Shown piece after piece: positions 49,357-58,289 of a DNA stretch of 64,000 nt. Origin of the DNA: Rhodospirillum sp. (GTDB lineage: Bacteria > Pseudomonadota > Alphaproteobacteria > Dongiales > Dongiaceae); assembly GCA_013822765.1 (NCBI GenBank), contig PNKY01000010.1, forward strand, positions 62,001 through 126,000, written 5' to 3'. A program made the translations under genes and the position numbers. The notes under the pieces were generated by a model. It had not been told where the DNA came from and ran no database searches. It saw only the letters and a program-made list of their open reading frames with translations. The first letter of the stretch is position 1. Each line of letters opens with the position of its first letter.

Positions 49357-49536
49357 ATGAGCACTCTCGGATTCTTCGACATGGGCGGGGACGGAGCATT
49401 TGTCTGGCCGGCCTACGGCGTGGCGGTGTTGATGCTGATCGCCTTCGCGGCGTTGAGCTGGCGACGGCTGCGCGCGGCCGAGCGTGCGCTCGAGCGCGTC
49501 ACCGAATCCGATCCCGCGATGAGCGACGACGCATGA
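49357..49536 (+). CDS. ccmD: Heme exporter CcmD
   Basis: 59 residues: FFDMGGDGAFVWPAYGVAVLM is the family opening, with one membrane helix (FVWPAYGVAVLMLIAFAAL) and a basic helical tail. Small subunit needed to release holo-CcmE. Its stop overlaps the ccmE start (ATGA), and it sits directly after ccmC. Confidence 0.93.
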   Translation: MSTLGFFDMGGDGAFVWPAYGVAVLMLIAFAALSWRRLRAAERALERVTESDPAMSDDA

Positions 49537-49994
49537 GTCGCAAGCGCCTCCGCCTCTACCTGGTGCTGGCGACGGTGGTGGTGCTCGGCATCGCCGCGAC
49601 CCTCATCCTGCGCGCGCTGAACGAGGAACTGGTGTTCTTCCGCAGCCCGACCGAGGTCGCGAGCAACCGACCGGACGCCGGTTCGCTGTTCCGCCTGGGC
49701 GGGCTGGTGGAGTCCGGGACGGTCGAGAAGCAGGGCGAGGTGGTGTCCTTCTCCGTCACCGACCTCAGCAACGCGGTCACGGTGAGCTATCGCGGCCTGC
49801 TGCCGGACTTGTTCCGCGAGGGCCAGGGCGTGATCGTCGAAGGCGCGTTCGACGACAGCGGCCAGTTCGTCGCGCGCGAGGTGCTGGCCAAGCACGACGA
49901 GACCTATATGCCGCCCGAAGTCGCCAAGGCGCTGAAGGAATCGGGACGCTGGCAGGAGACTGAGGGTAAGACGCAGCCGGCGGGGTCGCAGTGA
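49533..49994 (+). CDS. ccmE: Cytochrome c maturation heme chaperone CcmE
   Basis: 153 residues. N-terminal membrane anchor (LRLYLVLATVVVLGIAATLIL), OB-fold domain (FRLGGLVESGTVEKQGEVVSFSVTD), and the heme-binding motif LAKHDETYMPPEV, with H121 covalently binding heme and Y125 as axial ligand. Carries heme from CcmC to the CcmFH lyase. Begins inside the last codons of ccmD. Confidence 0.97.
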   Translation: MSRKRLRLYLVLATVVVLGIAATLILRALNEELVFFRSPTEVASNRPDAGSLFRLGGLVESGTVEKQGEVVSFSVTDLSNAVTVSYRGLLPDLFREGQGVIVEGAFDDSGQFVAREVLAKHDETYMPPEVAKALKESGRWQETEGKTQPAGSQ

Positions 49995-50021
49995 TGGGCG
50001 CGAAGACCATGCCTTCTCAAC

Positions 50022-50152
50022 CGTCATGGCAAGGCTTGGCCTTGCCATCCACCAGTTTCGCCGGGCTAGACGATGCTGTTGGAGGCACACTCGTGGATCC
50101 CAAGGCCAAGCGCCGTCGGCGAAGGCCGACATTCGTCGGCGTGGATGACGGA
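50022..50152. repeat. Dispersed palindromic repeat, copy 5
   Basis: Starts cgtcatggcaaggcttggcc, has ccaccagtttcg...ctcgtggatcc arms and the ccgacattcgtcgg block, and ends gatgacgg. Fills most of the gap between ccmE and ccmF, splitting the operon. Confidence 0.6.
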
Positions 50153-50181
50153 GTAGTAGCTGGCTTTCAGGAGTGCCGCGC

Positions 50182-52158
50182 ATGATCCCCGAACTCGGCC
50201 ACTACGCACTTGTCCTCGCATTGGTGATGGCGCTCGCCCAGTCGACCTTGCCGATGGTTGGGGCGGCGCGCGGCATCCGGCCGTGGATGCAGCTGGCGAA
50301 GCCAGCGGCGCTGGCGCAGTTTGCGTTCGTGGCGTTCGCATTCCTGGCGCTGATGCAGGCGTTCGCTTCGTCCGACTTCTCGGTCGCGATCGTGGCCCAG
50401 CATTCGCACAGCGAGCAGCCGCTGATCTACAAGCTCTCCGGCACCTGGGGCAATCATGAGGGCTCGCTGCTGCTGTGGGTGCTCATCCTCACCATCTTCG
50501 GCGCGCTGGTGGCGCTGTTCGGCGAGAATCTGCCGCCGCGGCTGAAGGCGCGCACGCTCAGCATCCAGGCCATGATCTCGGTCGGGTTCCTGCTGTTCCT
50601 GCTGCTGACGTCGAACCCGTTCGCGCGGCTCAATCCGGCGCCGGTCGAGGGCGACGAGCTTAATCCGCTGCTGCAGGACCCCGGGCTCGCGATGCATCCG
50701 CCGATGCTCTACCTCGGCTATGTCGGCTTCTCGATCGTGTTCTCGTTCGCGGTCGCCGCCCTGATCGACGGCAAGGTCGACGCGGCCTGGGCGCGCTGGG
50801 TGCGGCCGTGGTGCCTGTTGTCCTGGTCCTGCCTCACCGGTGGCGTCGCGCTCGGTTCCTGGTGGGCCTACAACGAGCTCGGCTGGGGCGGCTGGTGGTT
50901 CTGGGACCCGGTGGAGAACGCCTCCTTCATGCCGTGGCTGATCGGCACTGCCTTGCTGCACTCGGCGCTGGTGGTGGAGAAGCGCGACGCGCTCAAGAGC
51001 TGGACCATCCTGCTCTCGATTCTGACCTTCGGCTTCTCGCTGCTCGGCACGTTCCTGGTGCGCTCGGGCATCATCACCTCGGTGCACGCGTTCGCCGACG
51101 ATCCGACCCGCGGTGTCTTCATCCTGGCGCTGCTGGCGATCGCGATCGGCGTGCCCTTGTCGCTCTATGCTCTGCGCGCGCCGACCTTGCGCGGCGGCGG
51201 CCTGTTCGCGCCGCTCAGCCGCGAGGGCGCGCTGGTGATGAACAACCTGCTGCTGGCGACCATGACGGCGACAGTGCTGCTTGGCACGCTCTATCCGCTG
51301 CTGCTGGATCTGACCACCGGCAAGACCATTTCGGTCGGCGCGCCGTTCTACCTGGCGACCTTCGGCGTGCTGGCGCTGCCGCTGCTGCTGCTGATGGCGG
51401 TCGGGCCGTTCATGGGCTGGAAGCGCGGCGACGTGCGCGGCGCCTTGCAGCGCCTGGTCGCGGCCGGCGTCTGCGCCCTTGGCGCCGCCATCATCGCGGT
51501 CTGGATCAGGAGCGACGGGCCGCTGCTGGCGCCGTTCGGCTTGTTCGTCGGCGTGTGGCTGCTGGTCGGCACGCTGATCGAGTTCATGGAGCGTATCCGC
51601 CTGTTCGAAGGCAACCCGGCGCGGATCTGGAACCGCGCGCGCCACATGCCGCGCGCCGCCTATGGCATGAGCCTCGCGCATTTCGGGCTCGCGGTCGCGG
51701 TCATCGGCATGACCGGCGCGGCCGCGTGGAAGACCGAGAATATCAAGGTGCTGCAGCCCGGCCAGTCGCTGACCCTGCAGGGCTACGAATTCAAGCTGGA
51801 GAGCGTCAGCGGCATCCGCGGCGAGAATTACCTGGCCGACCAGGCGCATTTCGTGGTGAGCCACGACGGCGATGTGGTCGCCAACCTCTATCCGGAGCGC
51901 CGGCAATACCTGGTGCAGCCGATGCCAACCACGGAGGCCGCGATCCGCTCCATGCCGCTCGCCGATCTCTATGCTGTGATCGGCGAACCGGACGGCAAGG
52001 GCGGCTGGATCGTGCGCGTCTATCACGAGCCGCTGGTGGGGTGGATCTGGTTCGGCGCGCTGATCATGGTGGCGGGCGGCCTCACCAGCCTCAGCGACCG
52101 GCGCTATCGCGTCGGCGCACCGGTGCGCGCCGGTGCCGCGCAAGCGGCCAAGGCCTGA
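50182..52158 (+). CDS. ccmF: Cytochrome c heme lyase subunit CcmF
   Basis: 658 residues, about fifteen helices. The heme-handling motif GGWWFWDPVENASFMPWL and the paired periplasmic histidines (HSHSEQPLIYKLSGTWGNHEGS and related) are present. Works with CcmH/I to ligate heme to the apocytochrome. The ATG at 50182 follows CAGGAG; a GTG nine bases upstream is less likely. ccmG follows after 9 bases. Confidence 0.97.
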   Translation: MIPELGHYALVLALVMALAQSTLPMVGAARGIRPWMQLAKPAALAQFAFVAFAFLALMQAFASSDFSVAIVAQHSHSEQPLIYKLSGTWGNHEGSLLLWVLILTIFGALVALFGENLPPRLKARTLSIQAMISVGFLLFLLLTSNPFARLNPAPVEGDELNPLLQDPGLAMHPPMLYLGYVGFSIVFSFAVAALIDGKVDAAWARWVRPWCLLSWSCLTGGVALGSWWAYNELGWGGWWFWDPVENASFMPWLIGTALLHSALVVEKRDALKSWTILLSILTFGFSLLGTFLVRSGIITSVHAFADDPTRGVFILALLAIAIGVPLSLYALRAPTLRGGGLFAPLSREGALVMNNLLLATMTATVLLGTLYPLLLDLTTGKTISVGAPFYLATFGVLALPLLLLMAVGPFMGWKRGDVRGALQRLVAAGVCALGAAIIAVWIRSDGPLLAPFGLFVGVWLLVGTLIEFMERIRLFEGNPARIWNRARHMPRAAYGMSLAHFGLAVAVIGMTGAAAWKTENIKVLQPGQSLTLQGYEFKLESVSGIRGENYLADQAHFVVSHDGDVVANLYPERRQYLVQPMPTTEAAIRSMPLADLYAVIGEPDGKGGWIVRVYHEPLVGWIWFGALIMVAGGLTSLSDRRYRVGAPVRAGAAQAAKA

Positions 52159-52167
52159 CGATCGCGC

Positions 52168-52704
52168 ATGCGCCGCCTGGTCTTCCTGCTCCCGATCGCG
52201 ATCGTCGTCGTCCTGGTGGCGCTGTTCTGGATCGGCCTCGATCCGAAGCGCGACAAGAGCGTTCTGCCCTCCGCGCTGGTCGGCACGGCGGCGCCGGCGG
52301 TCGATCTGCCGGGGCTGTCGGACAACGCGCCGCGGCTCACGCTCGCGTCCTACAAAGGGCAGCTGGTGGCGATCAATTTCTTCGCGTCCTGGTGCCTGCC
52401 GTGCCGGGCGGAGCATCCGCTGCTAAAGCAGATCACCGCCGAGTTCGGCGTGCCGGTGATCGGGGTCGCCTGGAAGGACAAGCCGGACGCCGCGCGCGCG
52501 TTCCTGCAAGAGCTCGGCGATCCTTATGCCGCGACCGGCACCGACAACAACGGCCGCACCGGCATCGATTTCGGCATCACCGGCGTGCCGGAGACCTTCC
52601 TGGTGGGTGCGGATGGCACCGTGCTGTATCGCCTCGCCGGGCCGCTGTCGCCCGAGGGGCTGCGCGAGCAACTGGCGCCGGCGATCGCGGAGGCCAAGAA
52701 GTGA
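52168..52704 (+). CDS. ccmG: Thiol:disulfide interchange protein CcmG/DsbE
   Basis: 178 residues. A membrane anchor (VFLLPIAIVVVLVALFWIGL) and a thioredoxin domain with active site WCLPC (C76, C79) in VAINFFASWCLPCRAEHP. Reduces apocytochrome CxxCH cysteines before heme attachment. Later segments GIDFGITGVPETFLVGADGTV are family-typical (cis-Pro, T-F-L-V). The stop overlaps the GTG start of ccmH. Confidence 0.96.
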   Translation: MRRLVFLLPIAIVVVLVALFWIGLDPKRDKSVLPSALVGTAAPAVDLPGLSDNAPRLTLASYKGQLVAINFFASWCLPCRAEHPLLKQITAEFGVPVIGVAWKDKPDAARAFLQELGDPYAATGTDNNGRTGIDFGITGVPETFLVGADGTVLYRLAGPLSPEGLREQLAPAIAEAKK

Positions 52705-53171
52705 GGCGCGCGTTGGCATTGCTGGCGATGCTGTGGCTGGCGGTCATGCCGGCCTTGGCGCAGGAGGCGCAGCTCGCCGATCCCGCGCTGGAGCAGCGCG
52801 CCCGCGACCTCGGGCGCGACATCCGCTGCGTGGTGTGCCAGAGCCAGTCAGTTGCCGATTCCGATGCCGACATCGCGCAGGAACTGCGCGTGCTGATCCG
52901 CGAACAGATCGCGGCAGGCAAGAGCGACCAGGAGATCCGCGACTACCTGGTCGCGCGCTACGGCGACTTCGTGCTGTTCGATCCGCCGTTCAAGGGCTCG
53001 ACCTACGTGCTGTGGATCGGGCCGTTCGCGATCCTGGTGCTCGCCGCGATTGGCGTCGCGATCTTCTTCCGCCGTCGCGCCCAGGAACCGGCGCGGGCGC
53101 GCGAGCTCAGCGCCGACGAGCACAGCCGGGTCGAGCGCCTGCTGCACGATGGCCCGGAGGACCGCGCATGA
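52701..53171 (+). CDS. ccmH: Cytochrome c maturation protein CcmH
   Basis: 156 residues from a GTG start that overlaps the ccmG stop. Signal peptide ends at ALA (residue 20); the redox motif RCVVCQSQSV (C43, C46) is in the three-helix domain, followed by a membrane helix (YVLWIGPFAILVLAAIGVAIFF). It delivers reduced apocytochrome to CcmF. The four-base overlap with ccmI continues the coupled series. Confidence 0.95.
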   Translation: MRRALALLAMLWLAVMPALAQEAQLADPALEQRARDLGRDIRCVVCQSQSVADSDADIAQELRVLIREQIAAGKSDQEIRDYLVARYGDFVLFDPPFKGSTYVLWIGPFAILVLAAIGVAIFFRRRAQEPARARELSADEHSRVERLLHDGPEDRA

Positions 53172-54526
53172 TCCTGTTCTGGATCATCGCCGGCGTGCTG
53201 ACTCTCGCCGCGGCCGTGGTGCTGGCGGCGCCGCTGTTCGACACCCGCAAGTTCAAGAGCGAGGATGCGTTCGCGCTCGAGGTCTATCGCGACCAGCTGG
53301 GGGAGCTGACGCGCGACGAGCAGCGCGGCCTGCTCACTCCGGAGCAGGCGCGCGCGGCGCAGATCGAGATCGAGCGCCGCATCCTGGCGCTCGACGAAGG
53401 CAAGAAGTTCCAGCCGGCGCGCCCGCCCAGCCACCGCCTGACGCTCGCGATGGCGGTGATCCTGCCGCTCGCGGGTTTCGGCTTGTATCTGTTGCTGGGC
53501 TCGCCGCACCTGCCCTCGCAATCGGCAATGGAGCGGCTGGCGGAGGAGCGCACGCGCACCTCGCCCGAAATCCAGGCGCTGGAAGCCAAGGTCGAGCAAT
53601 CGCCATCCGACGCGCAGAGCTGGATCGATCTCGGTCGCGCCTATGCCGACATCGAGCGCGCCAAGGACGCCGCCGATTCTTTCGCCAAGGCGATGGCGCT
53701 GGGGCGCAAGGAGCCTGACCTGCTGCGCCAGTTTGCACACGCTGCGATCGTGGCGGAAGGCGGACGCGTTACGTCGGAAGCGCAAGCGGCCTTGCAGCGG
53801 ACGCTCAGCGCCGATCCCGGCGACCCGACCTCGCGCTTCTTCCTCGCGCTCGCCAAGGCGCAGAACCAGGACGTCGAAGGCGCGCTCGCCGATTGGCTGA
53901 CGCTCGAGCGGCAATTGCCACCGGAAGCACCGCTGCGCCAACTGCTGGCGGACAATATCGACAAGGCGGCGCGACAGTTGGGCAAGGATCCGGCGAAGCT
54001 GCCGGGACGCACCGGCGGTTCGGCCGGCCCGAGCGCGGAGGACATGGCGGCGGCCGAGCAGATGACGCCGGAGCAGCGCCAGGCCTTCATCGAAAGCATG
54101 GTGGAGCGCCTCGCCGCCAAGATGAAGGAGGAGCCGGACAATCTCGAAGGCTGGATCCGCCTCGCCAACGCCTACGGCGTGCTGGAGCAACGCGACGAAG
54201 CGCGCGCCGCCTGGGCCGAGGCGGCGAAGCGCGCGCCCTCGCGCCTTGACGTGCAGCTGGATTATGCCGGCGCGCTGATCCAGGGACGCACGGATCTCGC
54301 CAAGGCCGTGCCGGCGGAACTCCCGGAGGCGGTGAAGCGCATCCGCACGCTCGATCCGGAGAACCCGCTCGGCCTGTTCTACGCCGGCGTGGTGGCGCGC
54401 GCCGAAGGCCGGCCGGACGAGGCGAAGGCGCTGTGGGAGAAGGTTCTGGCTCTGATGCCCGAGGGTTCTACCGAACGCCAGCAGCTGCAGCGCGAGATCG
54501 ATACGCTCGGCAAGCCGGCGAATTGA
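53168..54526 (+). CDS. ccmI: Cytochrome c biogenesis protein CcmI (TPR)
   Basis: 452 residues. Two N-terminal membrane helices (LFWIIAGVLTLAAAVVLAAPLF and LTLAMAVILPLAGFGLYLLLG) flank a conserved cytoplasmic loop with VYRDQLGELTRDEQRGLLTPEQARAAQIEIERRIL. Several TPR units follow (SWIDLGRAYADIERAKDAADSFAKAMAL), which hold the apocytochrome C-terminus. Ends the ccm series; a dispersed repeat lies just downstream. Confidence 0.93.
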   Translation: MILFWIIAGVLTLAAAVVLAAPLFDTRKFKSEDAFALEVYRDQLGELTRDEQRGLLTPEQARAAQIEIERRILALDEGKKFQPARPPSHRLTLAMAVILPLAGFGLYLLLGSPHLPSQSAMERLAEERTRTSPEIQALEAKVEQSPSDAQSWIDLGRAYADIERAKDAADSFAKAMALGRKEPDLLRQFAHAAIVAEGGRVTSEAQAALQRTLSADPGDPTSRFFLALAKAQNQDVEGALADWLTLERQLPPEAPLRQLLADNIDKAARQLGKDPAKLPGRTGGSAGPSAEDMAAAEQMTPEQRQAFIESMVERLAAKMKEEPDNLEGWIRLANAYGVLEQRDEARAAWAEAAKRAPSRLDVQLDYAGALIQGRTDLAKAVPAELPEAVKRIRTLDPENPLGLFYAGVVARAEGRPDEAKALWEKVLALMPEGSTERQQLQREIDTLGKPAN

Positions 54527-54558
54527 TTGCAGGGATCCGCATGCTCTCGCTACCACTC

Positions 54559-54671
54559 TGTCATCCCGGCCGACGAATGTCGGCCTACGCCGACGGGCCT
54601 TGAGCCGGGATCCATCCAGCCACCGCTCGTGCTCCTGAGGAATGGACCCCGGATCAAGTCCGGGGTGACAG
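54559..54671. repeat. Dispersed palindromic repeat, copy 6
   Basis: Begins tgtcatcccggccgacgaatgt and ends atcaagtccggggtgacaga; the ends are inverted complements. Contains gatccatcc/gaatggacc arms. Downstream of ccmI. Confidence 0.65.
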
Positions 54672-54769
54672 AAAAAGGTGTGGGCATGGTGTGGCGCGCA
54701 TCACAGCGCTCACGGGAGCGTGACGGCTGGCGGACTTGTTTGCGTCCTTGGAAGGCGCACAATAGAGCC

Positions 54770-55276
54770 ATGCGACAGAAACTCTTTCCGATCCTGGCGA
54801 TGCTCCTGCTGGCGGCATGCTCCAACAATGGCGGCAGCGGCTACGGCGGCACCTCGCCCTATTCCACCGACGCGCATTTCTTGGCGAGCGATCCGACCGT
54901 GATCGAAGTGAAGGTCCGCGATCCTCTGCCGGTGGCGCGCGCGGTGCTGGTCGATCCGACCGGCGTGGAAACCGCGGCCTACGACATCCAGCGCGACCGG
55001 CAGGTCTATCACTCCAACGGCGGAGCCAGACCCACCGTCGGGGTCGGGGTCGGCGGCGGCTCGTCGGGCAACTTCGGGACAGGCATCGGTATCGGGTTCC
55101 CGATCTACTCAGGCGGGTCCGACTACCGCGCCGACATCACCGAAAGCACCGTCAAGGTGAAGATCAGCAACCCTGTGCTCTACCGGAATTCCTGGCAGAG
55201 CTGGAAGCTGCGCGTCGATCTGGAAGACGGCGCGAACAAGCGCACCATCGAAATCGTCCCGCCGAAGCCGCTCTGA
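54770..55276 (+). CDS. Lipoprotein of unknown function
   Basis: 168 residues. Signal peptide with lipobox LLLAAC (C17). Mature part begins with a Gly/Ser-rich linker (SNNGGSGYGGTSPYS), then a beta-rich domain: PTVIEVKVRDPLPVARAVLVDPTGVETAAYDI and a glycine-rich loop VGVGVGGGSSGNFGTGIGIGF, ending KVKISNPVLYRNSWQSWKLRVDLED. Family not recognised. It stands alone before the SDR gene. Confidence 0.72.
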   Translation: MRQKLFPILAMLLLAACSNNGGSGYGGTSPYSTDAHFLASDPTVIEVKVRDPLPVARAVLVDPTGVETAAYDIQRDRQVYHSNGGARPTVGVGVGGGSSGNFGTGIGIGFPIYSGGSDYRADITESTVKVKISNPVLYRNSWQSWKLRVDLEDGANKRTIEIVPPKPL

Positions 55277-55375
55277 CGAGCGTGCATCGAATGGCTGCCA
55301 TGAGCGCGGGCCGTAACGCATAGCCGCGCACCGGGCTATACTCCGGCGACCCAGTTCAGCGATCGGAGCAGTCTC

Positions 55376-56059
55376 ATGCCCTTCAACAAGCATGCCATCG
55401 TCATCGGTGTCGGCCCCGGCCTCGGCGCCGCCCTGGTGCAGAAATGCGCCGGCGAAGGGATGAAGGTGAGCGCGGGCGCGCGCGATCGCGGCCGGCTGCG
55501 CAAGCTGCTGGACGAGCGCGGCTTGCACGAAGCCCCCGCTCTGGAGTGCGATGTGAGCGATCCGGCGAGCGTGCAATCCGCCTTCAACGATGCAATCGCC
55601 GATGCCGGGGTGCCGGACCTGGTGATCTTCAATGCCAGCGGCTATGCGCGCGGCAGCATCCTGGAGCTGACGCCCGGTCAGCTCGAGGCGGCGTGGCGCG
55701 TCGGCTGCCTCGGCGGCTTCCATGTCGGTCAGGCGGCGGCGAAAGCCATGATTGGCTCGAATACCGGGACGATCCTGTTCACCGGCGCCACCGCCTCGCT
55801 GCGCGGCAGCGCCAATTTCGCGCCGTTCGCGATCGCCAAGTTCGGCCTGCGCGCCCTCGCGCAGAGCATGGCGCGCGAACTGGGGCCGAAGGGCATTCAC
55901 GTCGCCCACATCGTGATCGACGGCCAGATCGGCGAGGCGGAGGGCGATGCCAAGCTGAAACCCGCGGACATCGCGGAGGCCTATTGGTCGCTGTATCGCC
56001 AGCCGCGCAGCGCCTGGACGCTTGAGGCCGACCTACGTACCTGGGTGGAAAAGTTCTAG
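55376..56059 (+). CDS. SDR family oxidoreductase with Phe in place of the catalytic Tyr
   Basis: 227 residues. Rossmann start AIVIGVGPGLGAALVQKC (G11, G13, G15, G17), NASG (86-89), and catalytic Ser S141 in GATAS. The YxxxK motif reads F151-A-I-A-K155. The tail (ARELGPKGIHVAHIVIDGQIG) matches a branch of SDR proteins where this Phe may be usual. Normal oxidoreduction is then doubtful, or chemistry differs. An NAD(P) role is expected from the Rossmann motif. Confidence 0.87.
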   Translation: MPFNKHAIVIGVGPGLGAALVQKCAGEGMKVSAGARDRGRLRKLLDERGLHEAPALECDVSDPASVQSAFNDAIADAGVPDLVIFNASGYARGSILELTPGQLEAAWRVGCLGGFHVGQAAAKAMIGSNTGTILFTGATASLRGSANFAPFAIAKFGLRALAQSMARELGPKGIHVAHIVIDGQIGEAEGDAKLKPADIAEAYWSLYRQPRSAWTLEADLRTWVEKF

Positions 56060-56193
56060 AAAGTCTGTCTACATCCCTCTTGCCCCCAATCGCGTGTCGC
56101 GGCACCCTGACGGCGCGACTGGGGGTTGCGAGGTCCCGAGTCGCGGCATGCTGCGCGGATGCCGGAAGCGGATGCGCAGGGATAAGGGAATGA

Positions 56194-56607
56194 ATGAACA
56201 AGTCGCCGTCGAAATCCAGCGATCTCAATAGCCGCCTGCCGGCTCTGGGCGAGCTGCGCCACATCTCCTTCAGCAAGGATGCGCTGGTGATGGCGGTGAA
56301 GCTCTATTACGCCGCCACCAAGAAGCCGCTGCCGTCGGGCGTGGTCGAAGGCTGCGAGATCGTGGCGACGCCCGACACCGAGGTCGAGATTACCATTCGC
56401 GACGATGCCGCCGGCCAGCTGCAGAAGGTGCAGATCTCCGCCGAGATCATCGGCGCCGCCATGATCAACTACTGCCGCAAGGTGAACGTGCCGCTGCCGC
56501 GCGAGGGCAAGAAGTCGCTGCTGGTGTCCGGCGACAACCTGGTGCTGGTGGTCAACGTGCAGGCTCAGCCGACCAAGTTGTTCCGCACCGGCACGGCGGA
56601 GCGCTAG
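56194..56607 (+). CDS. Hypothetical protein
   Basis: 137 residues without signal peptide or hydrophobic helix. Contains LRHISFSKDALVMAVKLYYAATKKPLPSG, VEITIRDDAAGQLQKVQISAEIIGAAMINYCRKVNVPLPREGKK and a basic C-terminus. Compact alpha/beta. It resembles conserved alphaproteobacterial hypotheticals; I do not recognise a named family. The methyltransferase begins 23 bases downstream and is probably in the same transcript. Confidence 0.65.
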   Translation: MNKSPSKSSDLNSRLPALGELRHISFSKDALVMAVKLYYAATKKPLPSGVVEGCEIVATPDTEVEITIRDDAAGQLQKVQISAEIIGAAMINYCRKVNVPLPREGKKSLLVSGDNLVLVVNVQAQPTKLFRTGTAER

Positions 56608-56630
56608 GGCCTTTCTGGGACGGCCCGATC

Positions 56631-57884
56631 ATGTCCGACAAGGTTCGCCAGCAATATGAGCTCCTGCCCTATCCGGCGCGCGATCCGCGCGACGAGGCGC
56701 AGCGCCTGATCGAAGGCTCGCCTAGCCACCTGCTGGAGCTCAATCACTATCTCTATGCCGGCGCTCGCGATTTCACGCAGCCATTCCGCGCGCTGGTGGC
56801 GGGTGGCGGCACCGGCGATGGGCTCATCATGCTGGCCCAGCATCTGAAGGATGCCGGCTGCCCTGCCGAGATTGTCTATCTCGATCTATCCGTGGCCTCG
56901 CGCGCCGTCGCGGAACAGCGCGCAAAGGTGCGGGATCTCGACAACATCACGTTCGTGACGGGCTCGCTGCTCGACCTGCCCACGCTCGATCTGGGCCAGT
57001 TCGTCTACATCGATTGCTGCGGCGTGCTGCATCACCTCGCCGATCCGACCGCGGGGCTTGCCGCGCTCACCGCGGCGCTGGCGCCGGATGGCGGCATGGG
57101 GATCATGGTGTATGGCACGCTCGGGCGTACCGGTGTGTATCCGATGCAGGCGATGCTGAAAACGCTCGCCGCCTATGCGCCGGCGCCGGCCTTGACGGCG
57201 ACCAATCAACTCGCGACCGCGCGCGATCTCCTGAAGCAGCTGCCGGCCACCAACTGGCTGCGGCGCAATCAGTCGATCGGCGATCACCTGGCAGGCGGCG
57301 ATGCCGGGCTGGCGGACCTGCTGCTGCATCCGCAGGACCGCGCCTATACGGTGCCGGAGCTGGCGGAGCTGGTACGCGGCGCCGGGCTGGAGATCGCCGC
57401 CTTCATCGAGCCGTGGCGCTACGATCCCGCCAGCTACCTGACCGATCCCAGCCTGCTGCACCGGCTGGAGCGTCTCGACCCGATCGCGCGCGCCACCTTC
57501 GCCGAACAGCTGGCCGGCAATCTCAAGCGCCACATCGTCTACCTGGTGCGCAAGGGCCGCGCCGGCGGCGCAGTTGCGTGGCCCGATGATGGCATGGTGC
57601 CGGTGCTGCGCGCCGGCGGTGGCGCGCTGGCGGACAGCTTGAAGGGCCGCAGCAATCTCAAGGTCTCGATCGACGGACTCGAGGTGCGGCTGCAGATCCC
57701 GCCGCACAGCGCCGAGATCCTCGGCGCGGTCGACGGCAAGCGCAGCATCGCGGACGTGCATCGGACGGTCGGCGGCACTGTCGAAGCGCTCAAGAGCCGG
57801 AGCGCATTCAAGCCGGCGTTCGACCGCGTCTACCAGACCTTCAATAAATTGAACCGGCTGTTCCTGACGCGCGGCGCGGCCTAG
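56631..57884 (+). CDS. SAM-dependent methyltransferase with C-terminal regulatory-type domain
   Basis: 417 residues. Class I methyltransferase core: motif I FRALVAGGGTGDGLIMLA, acidic motif IVYLDLS, then YIDCCGVLHHLADPTAGLAALTAALAPDGGMGIMVYG (methyltransferase post-motif). A helical insertion follows, and the last 130 residues (LKVSIDGLEVRLQIPPHSAEILGAVDGKRSIADV) form a winged-helix-like domain known from methyltransferases with an attached regulatory region. Substrate unknown. It is convergent with the cupin gene, 13 bases away. Confidence 0.82.
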   Translation: MSDKVRQQYELLPYPARDPRDEAQRLIEGSPSHLLELNHYLYAGARDFTQPFRALVAGGGTGDGLIMLAQHLKDAGCPAEIVYLDLSVASRAVAEQRAKVRDLDNITFVTGSLLDLPTLDLGQFVYIDCCGVLHHLADPTAGLAALTAALAPDGGMGIMVYGTLGRTGVYPMQAMLKTLAAYAPAPALTATNQLATARDLLKQLPATNWLRRNQSIGDHLAGGDAGLADLLLHPQDRAYTVPELAELVRGAGLEIAAFIEPWRYDPASYLTDPSLLHRLERLDPIARATFAEQLAGNLKRHIVYLVRKGRAGGAVAWPDDGMVPVLRAGGGALADSLKGRSNLKVSIDGLEVRLQIPPHSAEILGAVDGKRSIADVHRTVGGTVEALKSRSAFKPAFDRVYQTFNKLNRLFLTRGAA

Positions 57885-57897
57885 CGAAACACGAAAC

Positions 57898-58209
57898 TCA
57901 CACGCTGCCCTTCTTCTCGATCACCAGCACGCGGGCTGTGCCGACCGGATGCGCGACATGCTCGTCGCCCGGAGCGGCGTGGCAGATGTCGCCGGCCTGC
58001 ATCGGCTGGCGTTGCTCACGTCCGTCGCGGCGGTAATGCATGGTGATGGCACCCTCCAGCACCACGAACACCTCGGCGCCGTCATTGACGTGCCAGGTGT
58101 AAGGTCGGTCGGTCCAATGCAGGCGAATGGTCGCGCCCTCGATCTCGGCGATCGGCAGGGCGTCCCAGGCCTTGGCGGCGACAAAGTCGCGTGGTGTTAC
58201 AAACTTCAT
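57898..58209 (-). CDS. Cupin domain protein
   Basis: 103 residues, a single double-stranded beta helix: TWHVNDGAEVFVVLEGAITMHYRRDGREQRQ contains the first cupin motif (H, E) and MQAGDICHAAPGDEHVAHPVGTARVLVIEKKG the second (H). A metal site is likely. Too small for an enzyme with extra domains. Divergent from the Lrp gene, sharing an 80-base upstream gap; function unknown. Confidence 0.83.
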   Translation of the reverse strand: MKFVTPRDFVAAKAWDALPIAEIEGATIRLHWTDRPYTWHVNDGAEVFVVLEGAITMHYRRDGREQRQPMQAGDICHAAPGDEHVAHPVGTARVLVIEKKGSV

Positions 58210-58289
58210 GGGCAGCGGGTCTAGCAGCCAAGGCGATCGGCCTGTATCGTCATTGTGTCGCGCACCGACCGGCATTGTGAGGCGTCGCC

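Noticed and set aside
50167..52416. 749-residue minus-strand frame antisense to ccmF
   Set aside because: Gln/Arg/His-rich shadow of a strongly conserved gene.
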